Positions 1 through 12,074 of a stretch of 64,000 nt of DNA are shown one piece after another (position 1 is the first letter of the stretch; the number at the start of each line of letters is the position of its first letter). A program made the position numbers and the translations under genes. Where the stretch lies: contig OX442425.1 in NCBI GenBank assembly GCA_949361645.1, positions 5,591,096-5,655,095 on the forward strand. The letters are read 5' to 3'. The stretch is from Spongilla lacustris (lineage: Eukaryota; Porifera; Demospongiae; Spongillida; Spongillidae). The notes beneath the pieces were generated by a model. The model ran no database searches. It was given only the letters and a program-made list of their open reading frames with translations, and had not been told where the DNA came from.

Positions 1-524
1 AGTAAACATGGTTAGTTATCTGGTGATTGACCATGTCACCCAAGGTGATTTGGGAAAGTACTTATGCATCGCCGAGACCAAGCTAACCGCTGCCGATAAG
101 AATGCCTCTGCAGGTCTTGAACTAAACACAGGTAGGTACATGTATATATCTCAATAAGCTTTTCATAAAAAACTGAGTTGCATGGACGGCCATGCATTTG
201 TGCACATAAAACTTTACTATATATAGTGAACGCCAACGAAATCTTTCAACCAACTACTACATTAAATGTTAGAGAGATATTGGACTCGTCTGCTGATGGA
301 GGTAAGGCCAGTAAGATACATCACGTATTCCTAGAGTCATTGTGTCTTTTCTTATTTTTTATTTTTATTAAGGACTAGCCCTCAGCGAGACCAAACGTGT
401 CTCCATCAGTATTGTAGTACCTTTGTTCGTGGTAATGGTGGCAATAGTTCCAGCTGTGGGCGTTGGCGTGATAGCAGTGCATCATATTCTAAACAAAATG
501 ACATACATGCACGTGGACGTGTAA
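1..524 (+). CDS. Ig-domain type I membrane protein, last three exons (partial)
   Basis: Seen: the reading frame is open from base 2, and three exons join with consistent phase. They are ..1-131 (donor GTAGGT), 227-301 (acceptor ATATAG, donor GTAAGG) and 373-524 (stop TAA). Both introns are phase 1, as is usual around Ig domains. The first exon carries the end of an Ig fold: the segment SYLVIDHVTQGDLGKYLCIA has the D-x-G-x-Y-x-C signature around the second cysteine. The last exon encodes a hydrophobic stretch of about 25 residues (VSISIVVPLFVVMVAIVPAV onward), then a short tail of about 16 residues ending in HVDV, so there is no kinase. It is probably a cell-surface adhesion or recognition receptor with one membrane pass. 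The 5' end lies outside the window. The Ig exon resembles the last exon of the gene at 23946-25652. The family name is inference; sponge adhesion molecules with short tails are a known precedent. Confidence 0.72.
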
Positions 525-1580
525 ACGTTTGAGTGGATTTATATCATATATGTGTCACCGAAAATTTAGCCGGGAAATATGTATTGGAAATGATAGATTG
601 ACCTGCCAAATATTACCTCAGTACCATAAGTGATCCTTTTGTTAAAGCAGTAATCTATACTTTTAATACTTCGTTTCGTCGTTTGTCAGTTGCCCTTCAA
701 TTCTATATACATGTACATGTTCAGCGAAATATTCATAGTGAAGTTGCTAATGAGATCACGCATTTCCGGGTCAACTTCTGGTCTTGATCTAGTTAGACAA
801 TCATATGTCCTTGTTTCATGTTTTCTACATTATGTCACTTTGTGGTGTTTCTATACAATCAAACATAGCTGATTAAGCGCGACGTCAGCGGTATTTAACA
901 GATTCACGCACATGTGAAGTTCTAATATATGACGCCACCTTTTTAGGCCCGGCCAGTGGACCAAGTCTTGATCGTGCATTCACCATTATTTGGGGCGGTG
1001 AGAATAGTGCTCGGCATCGATTCGTAATGCAATAAATATGCTAATTGTATGTGTTACACTGCCCAGACTGTCCTATTTGCATATAAGTTCAATCGCTTAG
1101 TTAGATCAGCTGAACGAAATAGGCATTAACTAGGGTATTCCATAACTTTCAAATTCCAGGTCGTCCACTTGAGAGTTCATTCCCCCCATAAGGAAATAAG
1201 TTGCGTACACCCTACCTCTGCTCAATTTCTATCTACATGTACATTGATTTTTCAGTATACAGACATTCATAGCGCTATGGTAAACGCTAACATTGATTAC
1301 TACTTTGAATGTTGTATACAATTAAATCATTTTCAAACTCAACCAACTGTAGACACTCCTAACTTACCATTCGTAAGCATTTGCCTATCACTTCAGGCAA
1401 CACACGAGATCTGCAGCTGCCTATGTCCTTCTCTTTTTACTAGGCAGCATGAGTTGGATCCGAAAAAGTCGGTCAGCTTTAGGGAATAAAGAAGGTTTTC
1501 TCTGGCAAAGAGACCTCCAACTTCAGTCTTTGTTGCTTCACTTTTTCACTGAGGGTGCATAGTTTCTGCTTATTACTTCT
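525..1580. other. Intergenic, no gene seen
   Basis: This holds the 3' flank of the Ig gene and AT-rich DNA. The 106-codon open frame at 1169-1489 has no recognisable domain, no splice partner and coding-unlike composition. Confidence 0.5.
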
Positions 1581-2600
1581 CTACCTCAACAGCATCAGTG
1601 GAGGGACCACTTTTATACACTGAAGGCTGTTCAGAATGTTCTGCCTCCTTCTCACCTGTTTGTAAGCCATCCCCTGCTGCTCAGTGGACCCCCATTCAAA
1701 GCTGGCCTTAGTCTGCCACGAGCATAAAAGCTCCACCTTTCTTTTAGCCAAAGCTGCTACCCACCCTGTAACCTCTGAAGGAGTGATTCTGCATGGCCAT
1801 CCCTCAGCTGCTGACATCTCTGCAAAATGATTGATCTGCTCACTGCAGGCAATGTGCCAAGCTTTTGCAACCTATAGTCCACGGATCTTATCACACTGCC
1901 TCTCCATGCCTATAGTTCACCTTACCACACTGCTCCACCTTACCACACTGCCTCTCCATGCCTACAGTCCACCTACAGTCCACCTTACCATACTGCCTCT
2001 CCATGCCAATGCTGTGCACTGGTGTATCATCTATGTTGCTTACCTGCTCCTCCACTGGATACTGCTGAGGGAATGACTCCTTATCAATTCCATAGTCTCT
2101 CCTCATGGCATCCAGGCTTTTGTATCTGAACTGCTGATCTCTCTCTCACATATCAGGTTCCTTTTTCTCCCTCATTCTCTGGGCCTTCCTCATACTGCAC
2201 AGGGTATTCTCCCTTAGAACAAAACATCTATCTTCTTGTCCTCATAGTACTTTGTATTCCATTTCTATCTTAGTTTCTTTCTTATTTCTGAGCCTTCAGC
2301 ATACACATCAATAAACTCATTTAGCTTTGTGAACAGTTCCTTGTAGTCATCCACAGCTCTTGATTCTTCTTTGCCTGTCTCACCATACCCAGACCCATCC
2401 TCCCAACACTGAATGTTTTCATGAACTTCTCCACCCTCCTCTGAATGATGGATACTGACAGTGTCAAGCAGCATTAAAGTACTTTGCATATTCATGCTCT
2501 TCAAATTCCCTGACAGCCCTGGCATTGGTCACTCCAGGTGGTATCTCAGCATCCTATTTGTGGGCAGTTTGGTGGAAGGTTGGAAGTCCTTGGATGCACT
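1581..2600 (-). pseudogene. Decayed coding-like region, family unknown
   Basis: On the minus strand, three open stretches follow one another with shifts and stops between them: 2525-2265, 2106-1891 and 1817-1581. The first is acidic and reads like real protein (EESRAVDDYKELFTKLNEF). The second contains a short degenerate repeat built on GMERQxGKV, matching a tandem DNA repeat of CTGCCTCTCCATGCC-type units at about 1890-2010. The third is basic. I do not recognise the family. A retroelement gag or a transposon accessory frame is possible. The frame breaks argue against a working gene. Confidence 0.3.
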
Positions 2601-2676
2601 TGATGCCTTGTCTCTGATTTGGGTTTTGCACCCATATACATGTACACCTAGCCTCACCACTTTTAATGATTTCTAA

Positions 2677-3317
2677 AAGAGATGAAGACAAAGTATATTG
2701 TTTGCCTCTTTGGGAGATACAATAGCGACGATTAATGGTGATATGAGCTTATATATTTTTGTTTGCGTGTGTGTGTTCTCATTTGTGGGGTATTTATTTC
2801 ACAACAGACACTATCTTCCTACATGTATACAGAATTTCATCTACATATGTCGATAAACAACTACCCTAGTGGACACAACCCTATTCAACAATAAGCCCTT
2901 ATTTTGCAAATACCCAATTACCCCCCTCCCACACACACACACACATTAACGTCAAATAGCGCACAGTATTAAGATATACATAATACATGAGGACATTTTG
3001 CATAGAAATCATTTAGTACACATCATGCACATTGCAGGTTGTTTTGTATTTTATCCTTAAGGAAATCAATTCAGTGCTAGGCTTCAAAGAATATACATTT
3101 AAGATATTAATCTTACGAATGGCATACATACCAATGCACTCCTGTCCTCTCCTATTGACCTCCTTGTTACTTGCAGCCTAAACACCAAAATGGTAGAGAA
3201 ATGTCAGAGTAGTAAGTGTTTGTGAGGTTTTAAAACACACTTATGGGGCAAAAAAATCAAATTCATGTGCATGTACACAGGTACTCTGGCATGAGGACGA
3301 CAGATAATGACAGCTAA
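2677..3317. other. Intergenic with a short CA microsatellite
   Basis: AT-rich DNA with a (CA)n run at about 2932-2945. No gene, splice pattern or long repeat is seen. Confidence 0.45.
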
Positions 3318-3640
3318 TTAGGGAGGGTTGCTTTTGGACAGACATGCAACATCAGACATACAACAGTGCCAATGAGAACATAGGCATTCTTGTCTCCAGT
3401 CTGCAATTAATGATGCTATTCTCTTGTAGGATGTGGTTGCTATTGGACCCATACCTCCGGCTGTAGAGGATACCAAGGGTGAAAATGATCTTTGTTCAAT
3501 CTCTCTAACTCTTTCTTCATATTCCCTCTTCTTATTCAGTTCCGTATAGCATTTTGACATGGAGGAATTGGCATAGGATTGAGCTTGCATCAAAGTAGGC
3601 AGTTTGGTGGTGAAATTCTGTGCAGCAACATTAAGTTGAG
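3318..3640 (-). pseudogene. Retroelement 3' domain fragment (third lineage)
   Basis: The minus-strand frame contains KKREYEERVREIEQRSFSPL, then a Gly-rich segment (STAGGMGP) and SYKRIASLIADW. This order (basic YExRVRE, F-S/T-P-L, GGMG, YKRxASLIA) matches the C-terminal part of invertebrate RT-encoding elements that end in a presumed restriction-like endonuclease region. The same layout in more diverged form occurs at about 15320-15510 and 27650-27850. Only the last part of the element is present, and it runs into unrelated sequence at both ends, so it is a truncated relic. Family membership is from remembered motif order. Confidence 0.5.
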
Positions 3641-4561
3641 TTCCTACCTATTCATTGGCAGACTTATATCTAAGGTGCTTACCCTGCAATGGCTGCAAAG
3701 TAGGCTCTGTATCATGTACATTTGACATACTTCACTGAGGTATACATATAGCAGCTTTATGCCAAATTTGTATGTCTGACATTAAAGCGCAGTTGGCAGA
3801 TAAATTCCAAAGCTATTGGCACACTTTAAAACCATATCAAATGACTGTAAAAAATAATATCCCCCCCCCCCATAATTTCAATAGGGTTTGGTGACGAGGC
3901 CAGTTTTTGTGCTGGTCATCTTTGTACTGACATTCACAATACAGGTCAATATCTAGCTACAAAACGTAATTTCTGATTTCATTCCTTTTCAGTAAAAGAA
4001 AAACTAAATTGTCAAAAATTGCACAAAGCCCCACCTCCCTCCAAAATTTCAATGCAATATTTTGTGTAACCTGGGTTTCTTATAGCCTTGAATATCTAAC
4101 CTTACAAGCAGTTGCCACTTTTTTCTATGGGGCATTGTTTAAAAGAGATATAATGTGCTCTGCAATTCAGAAATTATAGTGGAACGAAATATCATACGAA
4201 ATATCATACATGTACAGTGGAAACCATCACACTTGCTCCTATAATTTTTTTGTACTGTTATTTTGTTCACTTGAGTATATTTCAATAACAATGAGCTCAA
4301 ATGGAAATCTGACAACGCAGGTATAGTGCACAACTATTTTTCAATATATGCTGAAAGTTAACAAGCATCACGTGACTATTTACTTTAGTTATTAACACTT
4401 GTTGTGACCCTAGTACAAAAAAAATTGTAAGCATAATTCCTTCTCCTGTAGGCAATAGATCTTAACCTAATTCTCAATATATCTAAAGAACAAGCATTAG
4501 TAACCTTTGGCCGCATCGGTTTTTAAGTCCGGTAAATAGTTACGGTAATATCGAGCTAGAT

Positions 4562-6683
4562 TAGGTACTTTAATAAATGATATGCATAGCCTAAAAGAGC
4601 AAATTGAGTGCATCAAAAATATGCTTTTGCCACGGAAAACAGATTACTATTTCAAAAGTTATAGCGTTTCAAACATTGCGTCGCGGGTGACTAACAATGT
4701 ACGCAATGTGAATGAACCGCGATATAAAAAAACTGTGACCGCTTGACTTCTCCATGCAGCTACTGTAAAAGTATTCAAGATAATGATGCCATAATTGCAT
4801 AAAATACAACATAGGTACTCTTTATAAGGTTCACAGGGTCAAATGCACATTACATCTAAATTTAAGTATCTCATTATATAATGTAGCTGCCAATACGACA
4901 ATAGCCCGCATAGCGATATCATTATGTTCTCCCCTATTTATTCACATTCATCATTCTTCCAATGTGTAATAATTACTTTAGGAGCTTGAGACTTCTTTGA
5001 TTGATTTACACATATATGTCCATTGTATAGCACATCAAGTTTTGATGATCCACATACCATTAATAACTGATCACACCCATAGCCATTGAGACATCAGGAG
5101 AGAGCTTGACCATTCACCTTAGGCAGGCATCGGGAGAGTGCAATGCCTACACTTACTTGCTACAAAGGCTATCAGCTGCAGTACAATGTGGAAATGCTGC
5201 TTTTATTATGGATTCTGTGGGCCAGCATGCAGTGGTAGGTAGACTTTTTTTCTGTATCTTTTTACTAGTATACAGTTACTTATTGTGCATTGTTTATGCT
5301 TACCTTTATTATTTTATTATTACAAATAACTGACACGTTGGATAAAACGCTTTAATAATATTACATTAATTTATTTTTCATTATGAGATATAACGAAACT
5401 CATTTGATTATTCCACTTCCTTTTCTGCCACACATTGCAACTTCTTTTCTATCTTCCTCCTTGAACTGTTCTCCTTCTTTAGAATCTTATCTTTAAATTG
5501 CTGATCTTGCAATATAGAAATGTTGTGTTCATGTTGTTTACTAACTAACTTTACTCTCTGAGCTTGTCAGATGCAAAATTTAACCAGTCTATATTTTCTT
5601 GCTTGTTCTGAGAGTGTGCACACAACCATTGCATTGTTCCATTAATTTTACATTTTACGTTTCCATCATTTTTAAAATTAGATGCTTTTCTATAAAGGTA
5701 GTCAGCCAGGCCGAGGGTGCATTGTGTTCAGCAAACATACTTGAATGAGCTAAAGCTAAAGTACCTCCAAGGTAGCCATGCAACTGTATCTATATTACAC
5801 ATATTACACCTTTAAGTAGCTAGTGTACTACAATATCTATTATCTTATCTTATTTTGTTCTGTTGTAGCATGCAGAATTTTGTACTTCAAGGTTCAGGGA
5901 GAACAGTAATTTTCAAACCTGCCATTTGATCCAAAGCTACTTCAATAACTGGGCATATGCTGGTTATGGGTAGATGTATTTCTCAATGTTACTGCATAGC
6001 TAGGATACACTAACATGAAAATATTGTCTTGAAAAATACGCTGTGTGGGCACCATCATAGTTTTATGATTGAGCTGTTTTTAATGATATGGCGGTCCATG
6101 CTGTACAATACTTTCCATAACTAACGCGTGCCTTGACGAATTCGGTGCGTATTAAATAGAACTATCACACAACTCTTTGACACGTAAACAAAATAGATTG
6201 TCTATACCTTGAAAATACAAAAAATAAGTTTAATTTCCAGGGCTCTAACACAGAAATACCAGGTTAAGCATTATTATGTCAAGCTCTAAGCAATCCAACA
6301 GTAAATACCAGTGCCGATAAATGGACCCTTGGGCACCATCCAAAGCTCATGAAATTTTATCCTGATATAGGCTAAGACCTAATAAACATGGGAAACGCTT
6401 CCTCAAGTGAGTGCTTTAAGAATCTAGGGAATAGCTAATCGCGACCGATTACTATGGAAATCAACGAGGCACACATTTAGATACCAAGAGTGTAATGGGC
6501 AACCCCATTTGTTCTGTATTCTAGCAATATATTAAAGTCCTAAATACCTTGCAAACAACTTTACAAAGCGCTCGTCTTCTTAAGCACTCGTAAAGAAATC
6601 CTAAATACGGTCACAATTTTCGACGAGATTTAGATCACCAGTTTCCGCCTACACAAACGCAATTTATTAAAGTACCTATCTAG
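4562..6683. mobile_element. Nested insertion 1 (~2.1 kb) in the left arm
   Basis: This block interrupts the left arm and has no counterpart in the right arm. It begins TAGGTACTTTAATAAAT and ends with the complement of the same word (ATTTATTAAAGTACCTA). The arm sequence GCTAGAT occurs on both sides (4555-4561 and 6684-6690), giving a 7-8 bp target duplication, which suits a hAT-like or P-like element. Inside, the plus-strand stretch at 5106-5230 (NAYTYLLQRLSAAVQCGNAA) reads like a short coding remnant but cannot be assigned. The rest has no long frame. Confidence 0.6.
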
Positions 6684-6788
6684 GCTAGATATATGCGTTT
6701 TTAGCTCGTAAAAGCTTAGCGATGCTATTTCGTAGTACGCTCTCACTGGACTGCTATTTTCGTTTCCGAGTCGTCACATGTTAGATCT

Positions 6789-7372
6789 AGTCTCGTGCCC
6801 AGACCCTAATTCCCACAGCTGCGGATGGATTACATCACCGCTACGTGGAAAGAGGGTTGTCCCGCGATTACATAACATTGTTATTCTAACGTCGGGAGGA
6901 ATGCAGTGACGTTATTTATGAATATCAACACGAATGCAATTAGTTAATTGAATAATTAATTAACGCAACTGACAGAGGAGAAAGGACAAAACGTTTCCGA
7001 ACAACGCTTCGCTCGTTGTCCTTCCTCCCACCGCGCATCAAATGCCCAAGGCGTAAACGGCTTAACAAAGTGACTCCCATGCCAGTTGCAAGACATACAA
7101 AGACATCCCGATCCAGTACGATGATTGGGAAGTGTTTGTCGTATGTGTAAAACAACCCTTACGTTCACCCGCTCACTTGATCGTTCGCCGTACATCCTCC
7201 AACACCATCGCACTAAGGTATGCAATTACAGCATAGCTCGAATCTGATTGGTTCCCCAACATTCTGGTGACCGTGGACAGAATTGAGTATAGCAGTTCAC
7301 CAGACCCTCTTTCCACGTAGCGGTGATGTAATCCTTCCGCAGCTGTGGGAATCAGGGTCTGGGTACGAGACT
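6789..7372. mobile_element. Nested insertion 2, MULE-like MITE with 70-bp TIRs
   Basis: This is a 584-bp block with about 70-bp inverted ends (6789-6858 against 7303-7372) beginning AGTCTCGTGCCCAGACCC. The host arm sequence TGTTAGATCT is present on both sides, which is a 9-10 bp duplication as expected of Mutator-like elements. No transposase is inside. The open frames at 6940-7225 are not recognisable. A similar end word (TCTCGTGCCCAGAC) recurs at 8340-8353, and a weaker one at about 29400. Confidence 0.65.
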
Positions 7373-7452
7373 GTGTTAGATCTACATGTATCGCGAAATC
7401 GTACTTGGGAGGCAATAGACCCTTCTTTGCCGTTAAAAAAGTGCCATCAGAG

Positions 7453-7518
7453 TAGTTGGGCGTGGCCCGCCCTTCGCGTATTGGCGCCAATACGCGATGG
7501 GCGGGCCACGCCCAACTA
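7453..7518. mobile_element. Nested insertion 3, 66-bp palindromic mini-element
   Basis: The whole 66 bp is one near-perfect palindrome (TAGTTGGGCGTGGCCCGCCC at each end, one mismatched pair). It is absent from the right arm. The 9 bases CCATCAGAG before it and CCACCAGAG after it form a target duplication with one mismatch. The related word GGGCTACGCCCAACTACT at about 33468-33486 and a diverged relative at about 47415 suggest a dispersed family. Confidence 0.65.
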
Positions 7519-8374
7519 CCACCAGAGCTGAGTACCTGAAAACCTCCGCCATATCGCGATGAATTGCATTTGAAACGTCATCATTGCGTCATTTTGTATC
7601 ATGAATATATTTGTAATGTGATCTATATATGATCTCTGTACGAATGGATGCAAGTGCTGTTATTGACGCAATGATAGGCACTTCAATATCGTACGTAAAA
7701 TAGGTGACCGTATTATACGACAAAAATTGTGACCGAAATTTTCAATTCAGGTATTGCATAGTGACACATCGGAAGACAGCTCGCACCAGCGAAATAGTAT
7801 TTTGAGTTTATTTTGGATTCTTCTTAGAAGGTACTCATATTTGTAAGTTTTTTTTGTTGTCAAATGAAATTAGACGTAATGCATCGAGTTGATGTAGGCG
7901 CGTAGAAAAATAGCCACTTGGGCTTATTAGTTTATTTCCTTTTGGCATTAAAAGACGCGACCAAAGAGATGAGGTCTTACCTCTCTGGGTTTAGTTAAAC
8001 CTGTATGCTTAATACCACAACTTCCCGCTGATTCCCAAGGGGGTATCCAATAAGGCTTGCGTAGTGGCTCAAAGCGCTTCCAAATCGCTACTCTAAAGCT
8101 TTAAATTATTATTACCGTGTTGTGAAGTGGCCAATCCAGTAGAAATAGTCATGTCCTGTGAGACTAATGTATTTTTCGTTTCATATTGATAAATCTTAAA
8201 GTATCTCTATATATAGCACACCTTATTATTCGAGAGACGCGGAAAAGCACACTGGATATTAACACATCATATTATAACCTGTCTTGGCATAATATAGAGC
8301 TTAGGCTTGGGTAATTCCCAGAGCTATTTTCAAAGGGGTCTCGTGCCCAGACGAAAGGTACCCCCTTCTGCGTT

Positions 8375-11263
8375 ATGACTTATTTGTTGTGTGGCTATGA
8401 TATTTGGTCAATTTTATTATTCTTATTTGCAGTTAGAATGAAGACTCTTTCAGATGTAAACAAATTTGTTGATAATTTCAGATATGATTTGGATGAAAAT
8501 AATTGTTTAATAGCACAGATTGTAAGAAAAGGACTGGTGATTTATATATATATGAAGATGAAAAATAAAAATATCATGGAATGTGTCAAAATGGTGGCAT
8601 CTCTAGCTGGCACAAGTAATTTGAATATGCAGGCAGTAAGAATTTCAATCCAGCGCCTTGTTGAAAGAATTGCACAACTGAAAAAGCATGTTTCGCAGCA
8701 TTGGGAGACGATTGTACTGCTTTTAAATGAAGTATTTCCACTACCTGAACAAACTGTTGTAAGTGCCTGTAACAGTAATGCACTTCCTGCTGCTAATGAT
8801 AGTCTGCTTCCAAAAAAAGTAAGAAATCAGTGTTTAAAATGCTTACATTATAAGACTACACTAAACCAAGTAAATTTAACTAAGCTGGCTCTGTGTCGAA
8901 GGCTTCAAATTCTGATGCATAGAAAAGATGAAAATCGCAGGCTCAAACAATCTTTATCTAGGAAAGTTACAATTGAACACAAACTTCGATTAAAATTAAG
9001 AGACCTCAAGAAAGATATGATCACAAAAGACAAACAGATAGAAAAACTTATGTATGAGAATAGATTATTAAAACAAACTGCCAGTCAACGTGAAATATGT
9101 AAGTTAAGGAAGTCCATGACTGTAATGAGGTCAACTCTAGTAAAATACAAGTCAAAGTATGTGTGTACTTTGCAAAATATGAAGAAAGAAAATTCTACAT
9201 TAAGAAAGCAAATTGATAATCTAAAATCTGAAAATGACTTCTTAAGTGCACTGTTAGAACAAGAAAATTCGAATTGTATTAGTACTAAAGTTGGTAATAA
9301 AAGATATAGTACTCAATGTCGCAAAGCAATATATGCTTGCCTTGAATATCAAGTACCAGTAAATAGTGTGTGCCCAGTAATCACAGCTATATTAAATGAG
9401 CTAGCAAATTTTACCATTGATTTCCTTCCAGAGCCTTCCACAATATGTAATTGGGTATATGAACTTGGTATAATTAGTGACTTGCAAGTAGGAGAAGTGA
9501 TGTACAGACAAAAGGATATTACACTGTCATGGGATTCAACATCAGTAAATGGGCATCATATTAATGAAGTACATATTAGTGTTGCAGCAGTTCCATTATC
9601 TTTTTATGTTTTGCAATTAAATACTCTTCCAGGAGGCACAACAGATGACTATGTGGCCCATATTTGTGATTGTATTGACCACATTGCTAGAATATTTTCT
9701 ATGTACCATAACCTGGACTATTTGCATTGTAAGTCAACTATTACTAGCAACCTTAAGAATACTCTGAGTGATGGAGTAGCAGTAAATCACTGCGTTGTGC
9801 AGTGCTTGCAGTCTTCATTTGACACTGAACTGCTAGAATTGAAATGCAATGTACATCCTTTAGATGGTATTGCCAAAAGATGCACCAGCATGTTGAAGGC
9901 ATATGACAAGGAACATAATATTAAAAGTGATACATTTGGTAGAGACTGCTGTGCTGTAAACTTTATTTGTGCAGTTAATAAAATGCGATACAAGCAAGGT
10001 AAGGGTGATCCTGCTGGCTTTAAACAATTTCTGAGGCAGGAAGGCATTCAATGTGGCATTATTGCCAGATATGTGGGGAATCGGTTTCACATTGTATTTC
10101 ATTCAGCAGGTGTGCTTTACCATTTAAGAAAGAAGCTTTTTTTGTATTTTTTGGATACATTTTGTCATAATACAACCAGTTTACGGTCAGCCCTACAGAA
10201 AGATATCAAAAATGATCATCTTTTCTTACAATTGCAAGCATTAGGTCTTATAGGTAAATTAGTGACTGGCCCTTGGATGAAACATCTGTATGGCAATCAA
10301 CAGTTGTCCAATCTTGACAGCATTCCACGTGTTCAGTTATGTTTGAAAAATCTTTGCACATTCAAGGATTCTCCTATGCAAATATTGGAGTCAAATAGTG
10401 ATGTATTTGGTATGCTTATTGATGAATCATCAGATGAGGTGCTAAGTAGCCTGAGAAGTACTGCACTCAGTGCACCAGATAAAGAATGCATTGGCGGTAT
10501 TTTGTTGCAGCTGATAACTAGCACAATAGAAGTTATTACAAAACAAATGGAAGAATATATTGATGGTGGACTTGCTAGCTTACCACCATCAAATGCACTT
10601 CAAACATTGTCTGCACCTGTGCACAACATGTTTGCAGAGAAGACACTTGGATTGAATGACCATCATCTTAGAAGATCCCAAAATGCTAAAATTGGATTTG
10701 TGGATGGAAAGGTTAAGACTAGAATTAACAGAACTTTAGCTTGGCTGTCTAATAAGACCAAGCAAGAACAAGATAAAATAGTACAATTCAGTATTCCACA
10801 GGCAAGCACAATGAGGACTGCTTGGCAGAAACATGAAGAAAACGTTGCAAAGCAGCAAGATAGAAGACATATAGAAAAAAATCAGAAAAAAGATGCTACT
10901 TTTCGACACAGGCTAGAGAAAAAACTTCGTAATGTTTTAGAAGGCAAGACAGAATTGCTGTTTGAGTTCCAAGAGTTAAATAATGATCAAGCAAGCATAA
11001 TTAAAAATATACTTCATGACCCATTATGTATAAGTGGGAATTACTTTGAACACATGTGGTTTGTAAATGAACAAAACGTGCTATATGAAGGCCATATAAC
11101 CTCTGTCAAATGTTCATCAAAGTCCAAAATCACTAAAATTACAGCTACGTATTGGAAACCTGGAGAATCTGAAGAAGAAGGAGATGACGTTACAATGACA
11201 CTTTTTGCATTCTTGGTAGATTTCATTATTGGAGATTTGTATATAGATGAATTAGGTTTTTAG
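8375..11263 (+). CDS. DDE-type (RNase-H-fold) transposase, superfamily unassigned
   Basis: A 962-codon uninterrupted frame. The true start is probably ATG at 8438 (residue 22), because a strong 3' splice acceptor (TTATTCTTATTTGCAG) ends just before it. Residues about 187-299 are a Lys/Glu-rich coiled coil. A transposase-like core follows: WDSTSVNGHH (candidate first Asp, D387), LPGGTTDDYV, SDGVAVN (candidate second Asp, D466), CNVHPLD (C491-x2-H494, the C(2)H motif known from hAT, MULE, P and Kolobok transposases), VGNRFHIVFHSAGVLYHL, and AEKTLGLNDHH (candidate Glu, E755). The C-terminus is basic and then acidic. It would cut and rejoin the ends of the 4215-12662 element in the nucleus. No stop or frameshift is seen, so the copy may be young or active. 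Catalytic residue choice is inference; a domesticated gene is the alternative, but the flanking TIRs argue against it. Confidence 0.65.
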   Translation: MTYLLCGYDIWSILLFLFAVRMKTLSDVNKFVDNFRYDLDENNCLIAQIVRKGLVIYIYMKMKNKNIMECVKMVASLAGTSNLNMQAVRISIQRLVERIAQLKKHVSQHWETIVLLLNEVFPLPEQTVVSACNSNALPAANDSLLPKKVRNQCLKCLHYKTTLNQVNLTKLALCRRLQILMHRKDENRRLKQSLSRKVTIEHKLRLKLRDLKKDMITKDKQIEKLMYENRLLKQTASQREICKLRKSMTVMRSTLVKYKSKYVCTLQNMKKENSTLRKQIDNLKSENDFLSALLEQENSNCISTKVGNKRYSTQCRKAIYACLEYQVPVNSVCPVITAILNELANFTIDFLPEPSTICNWVYELGIISDLQVGEVMYRQKDITLSWDSTSVNGHHINEVHISVAAVPLSFYVLQLNTLPGGTTDDYVAHICDCIDHIARIFSMYHNLDYLHCKSTITSNLKNTLSDGVAVNHCVVQCLQSSFDTELLELKCNVHPLDGIAKRCTSMLKAYDKEHNIKSDTFGRDCCAVNFICAVNKMRYKQGKGDPAGFKQFLRQEGIQCGIIARYVGNRFHIVFHSAGVLYHLRKKLFLYFLDTFCHNTTSLRSALQKDIKNDHLFLQLQALGLIGKLVTGPWMKHLYGNQQLSNLDSIPRVQLCLKNLCTFKDSPMQILESNSDVFGMLIDESSDEVLSSLRSTALSAPDKECIGGILLQLITSTIEVITKQMEEYIDGGLASLPPSNALQTLSAPVHNMFAEKTLGLNDHHLRRSQNAKIGFVDGKVKTRINRTLAWLSNKTKQEQDKIVQFSIPQASTMRTAWQKHEENVAKQQDRRHIEKNQKKDATFRHRLEKKLRNVLEGKTELLFEFQELNNDQASIIKNILHDPLCISGNYFEHMWFVNEQNVLYEGHITSVKCSSKSKITKITATYWKPGESEEEGDDVTMTLFAFLVDFIIGDLYIDELGF

Positions 11264-12074
11264 ATGCATTCTATTCATTATGTGTGTCCCTTTTGTGTGT
11301 CAGATGACTGTGGTTCAATAATTTGCAGAACTACGTGAGCTACATGCAAGTTAAGCACAACCGGTCACAATTTTTTTTTACCGCTTCAATCATTCTGCGT
11401 ACATCATCTACCGCGTAAAGATTGATGTTTGAGATGTTATAACTACCGATATTTACAATGCAGATTCGATCCAAATATGTCATTTTAGAACACAATTTTT
11501 CCTCTTTCTAATGATATTAAATTTGTTAAGTAAATCCCAATTTGAAAAAAATATTGAAGTACCTACATTGGCAATGAGGATTGTGAAAACGGTTCTTAAC
11601 CTAACGATGCTGCATCTTGCAGCCACTCACGGCGAACGTCTAGTAAGTCAGTAGCATCAAATTGGGAAACTTTATGGGCCATCAAGACATTCGCAATGCT
11701 AGCATTCTATCACCCAAAGCTTCCAATCCTTGATGGCAGCTTCTATAAATAGCTAATTGGGTCCGCTTCGCTTCCAGCTTTAGAGTTGCCTCTTGCTCTT
11801 TGACGTTTCTTGTAACCTGCCCAATTTGAGATCATATATAGAGGGATTGGAAACGAAGCCAATCAACACTAATTAACGCGGACAATGCTATACCAATGAC
11901 TTTTGAGGCTTCAGGTGCAGCTACTACCATATTCTATACTAATGATCTTCTGAATATGCTAGAAAAGTGCAGGTTTTGATCATTACTACACACACACACA
12001 CAATGGGTAGTGATCTTTTACAAGCTCCATTCTATTTATGATCTCTGATGCTACTGATTTCGTCTGCCGATACG
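11264..12074. other. Transposon interior, 3' non-coding part
   Basis: AT-rich sequence between the transposase stop and the intact right TIR. No further gene is seen. It contains a (CA)n run at about 11990-12001. Confidence 0.5.

Noticed and set aside
6940..7531. Frames of 70-105 codons in the nested MITE
   Set aside because: No domain, and overlapping on both strands within an element with no conserved coding capacity.
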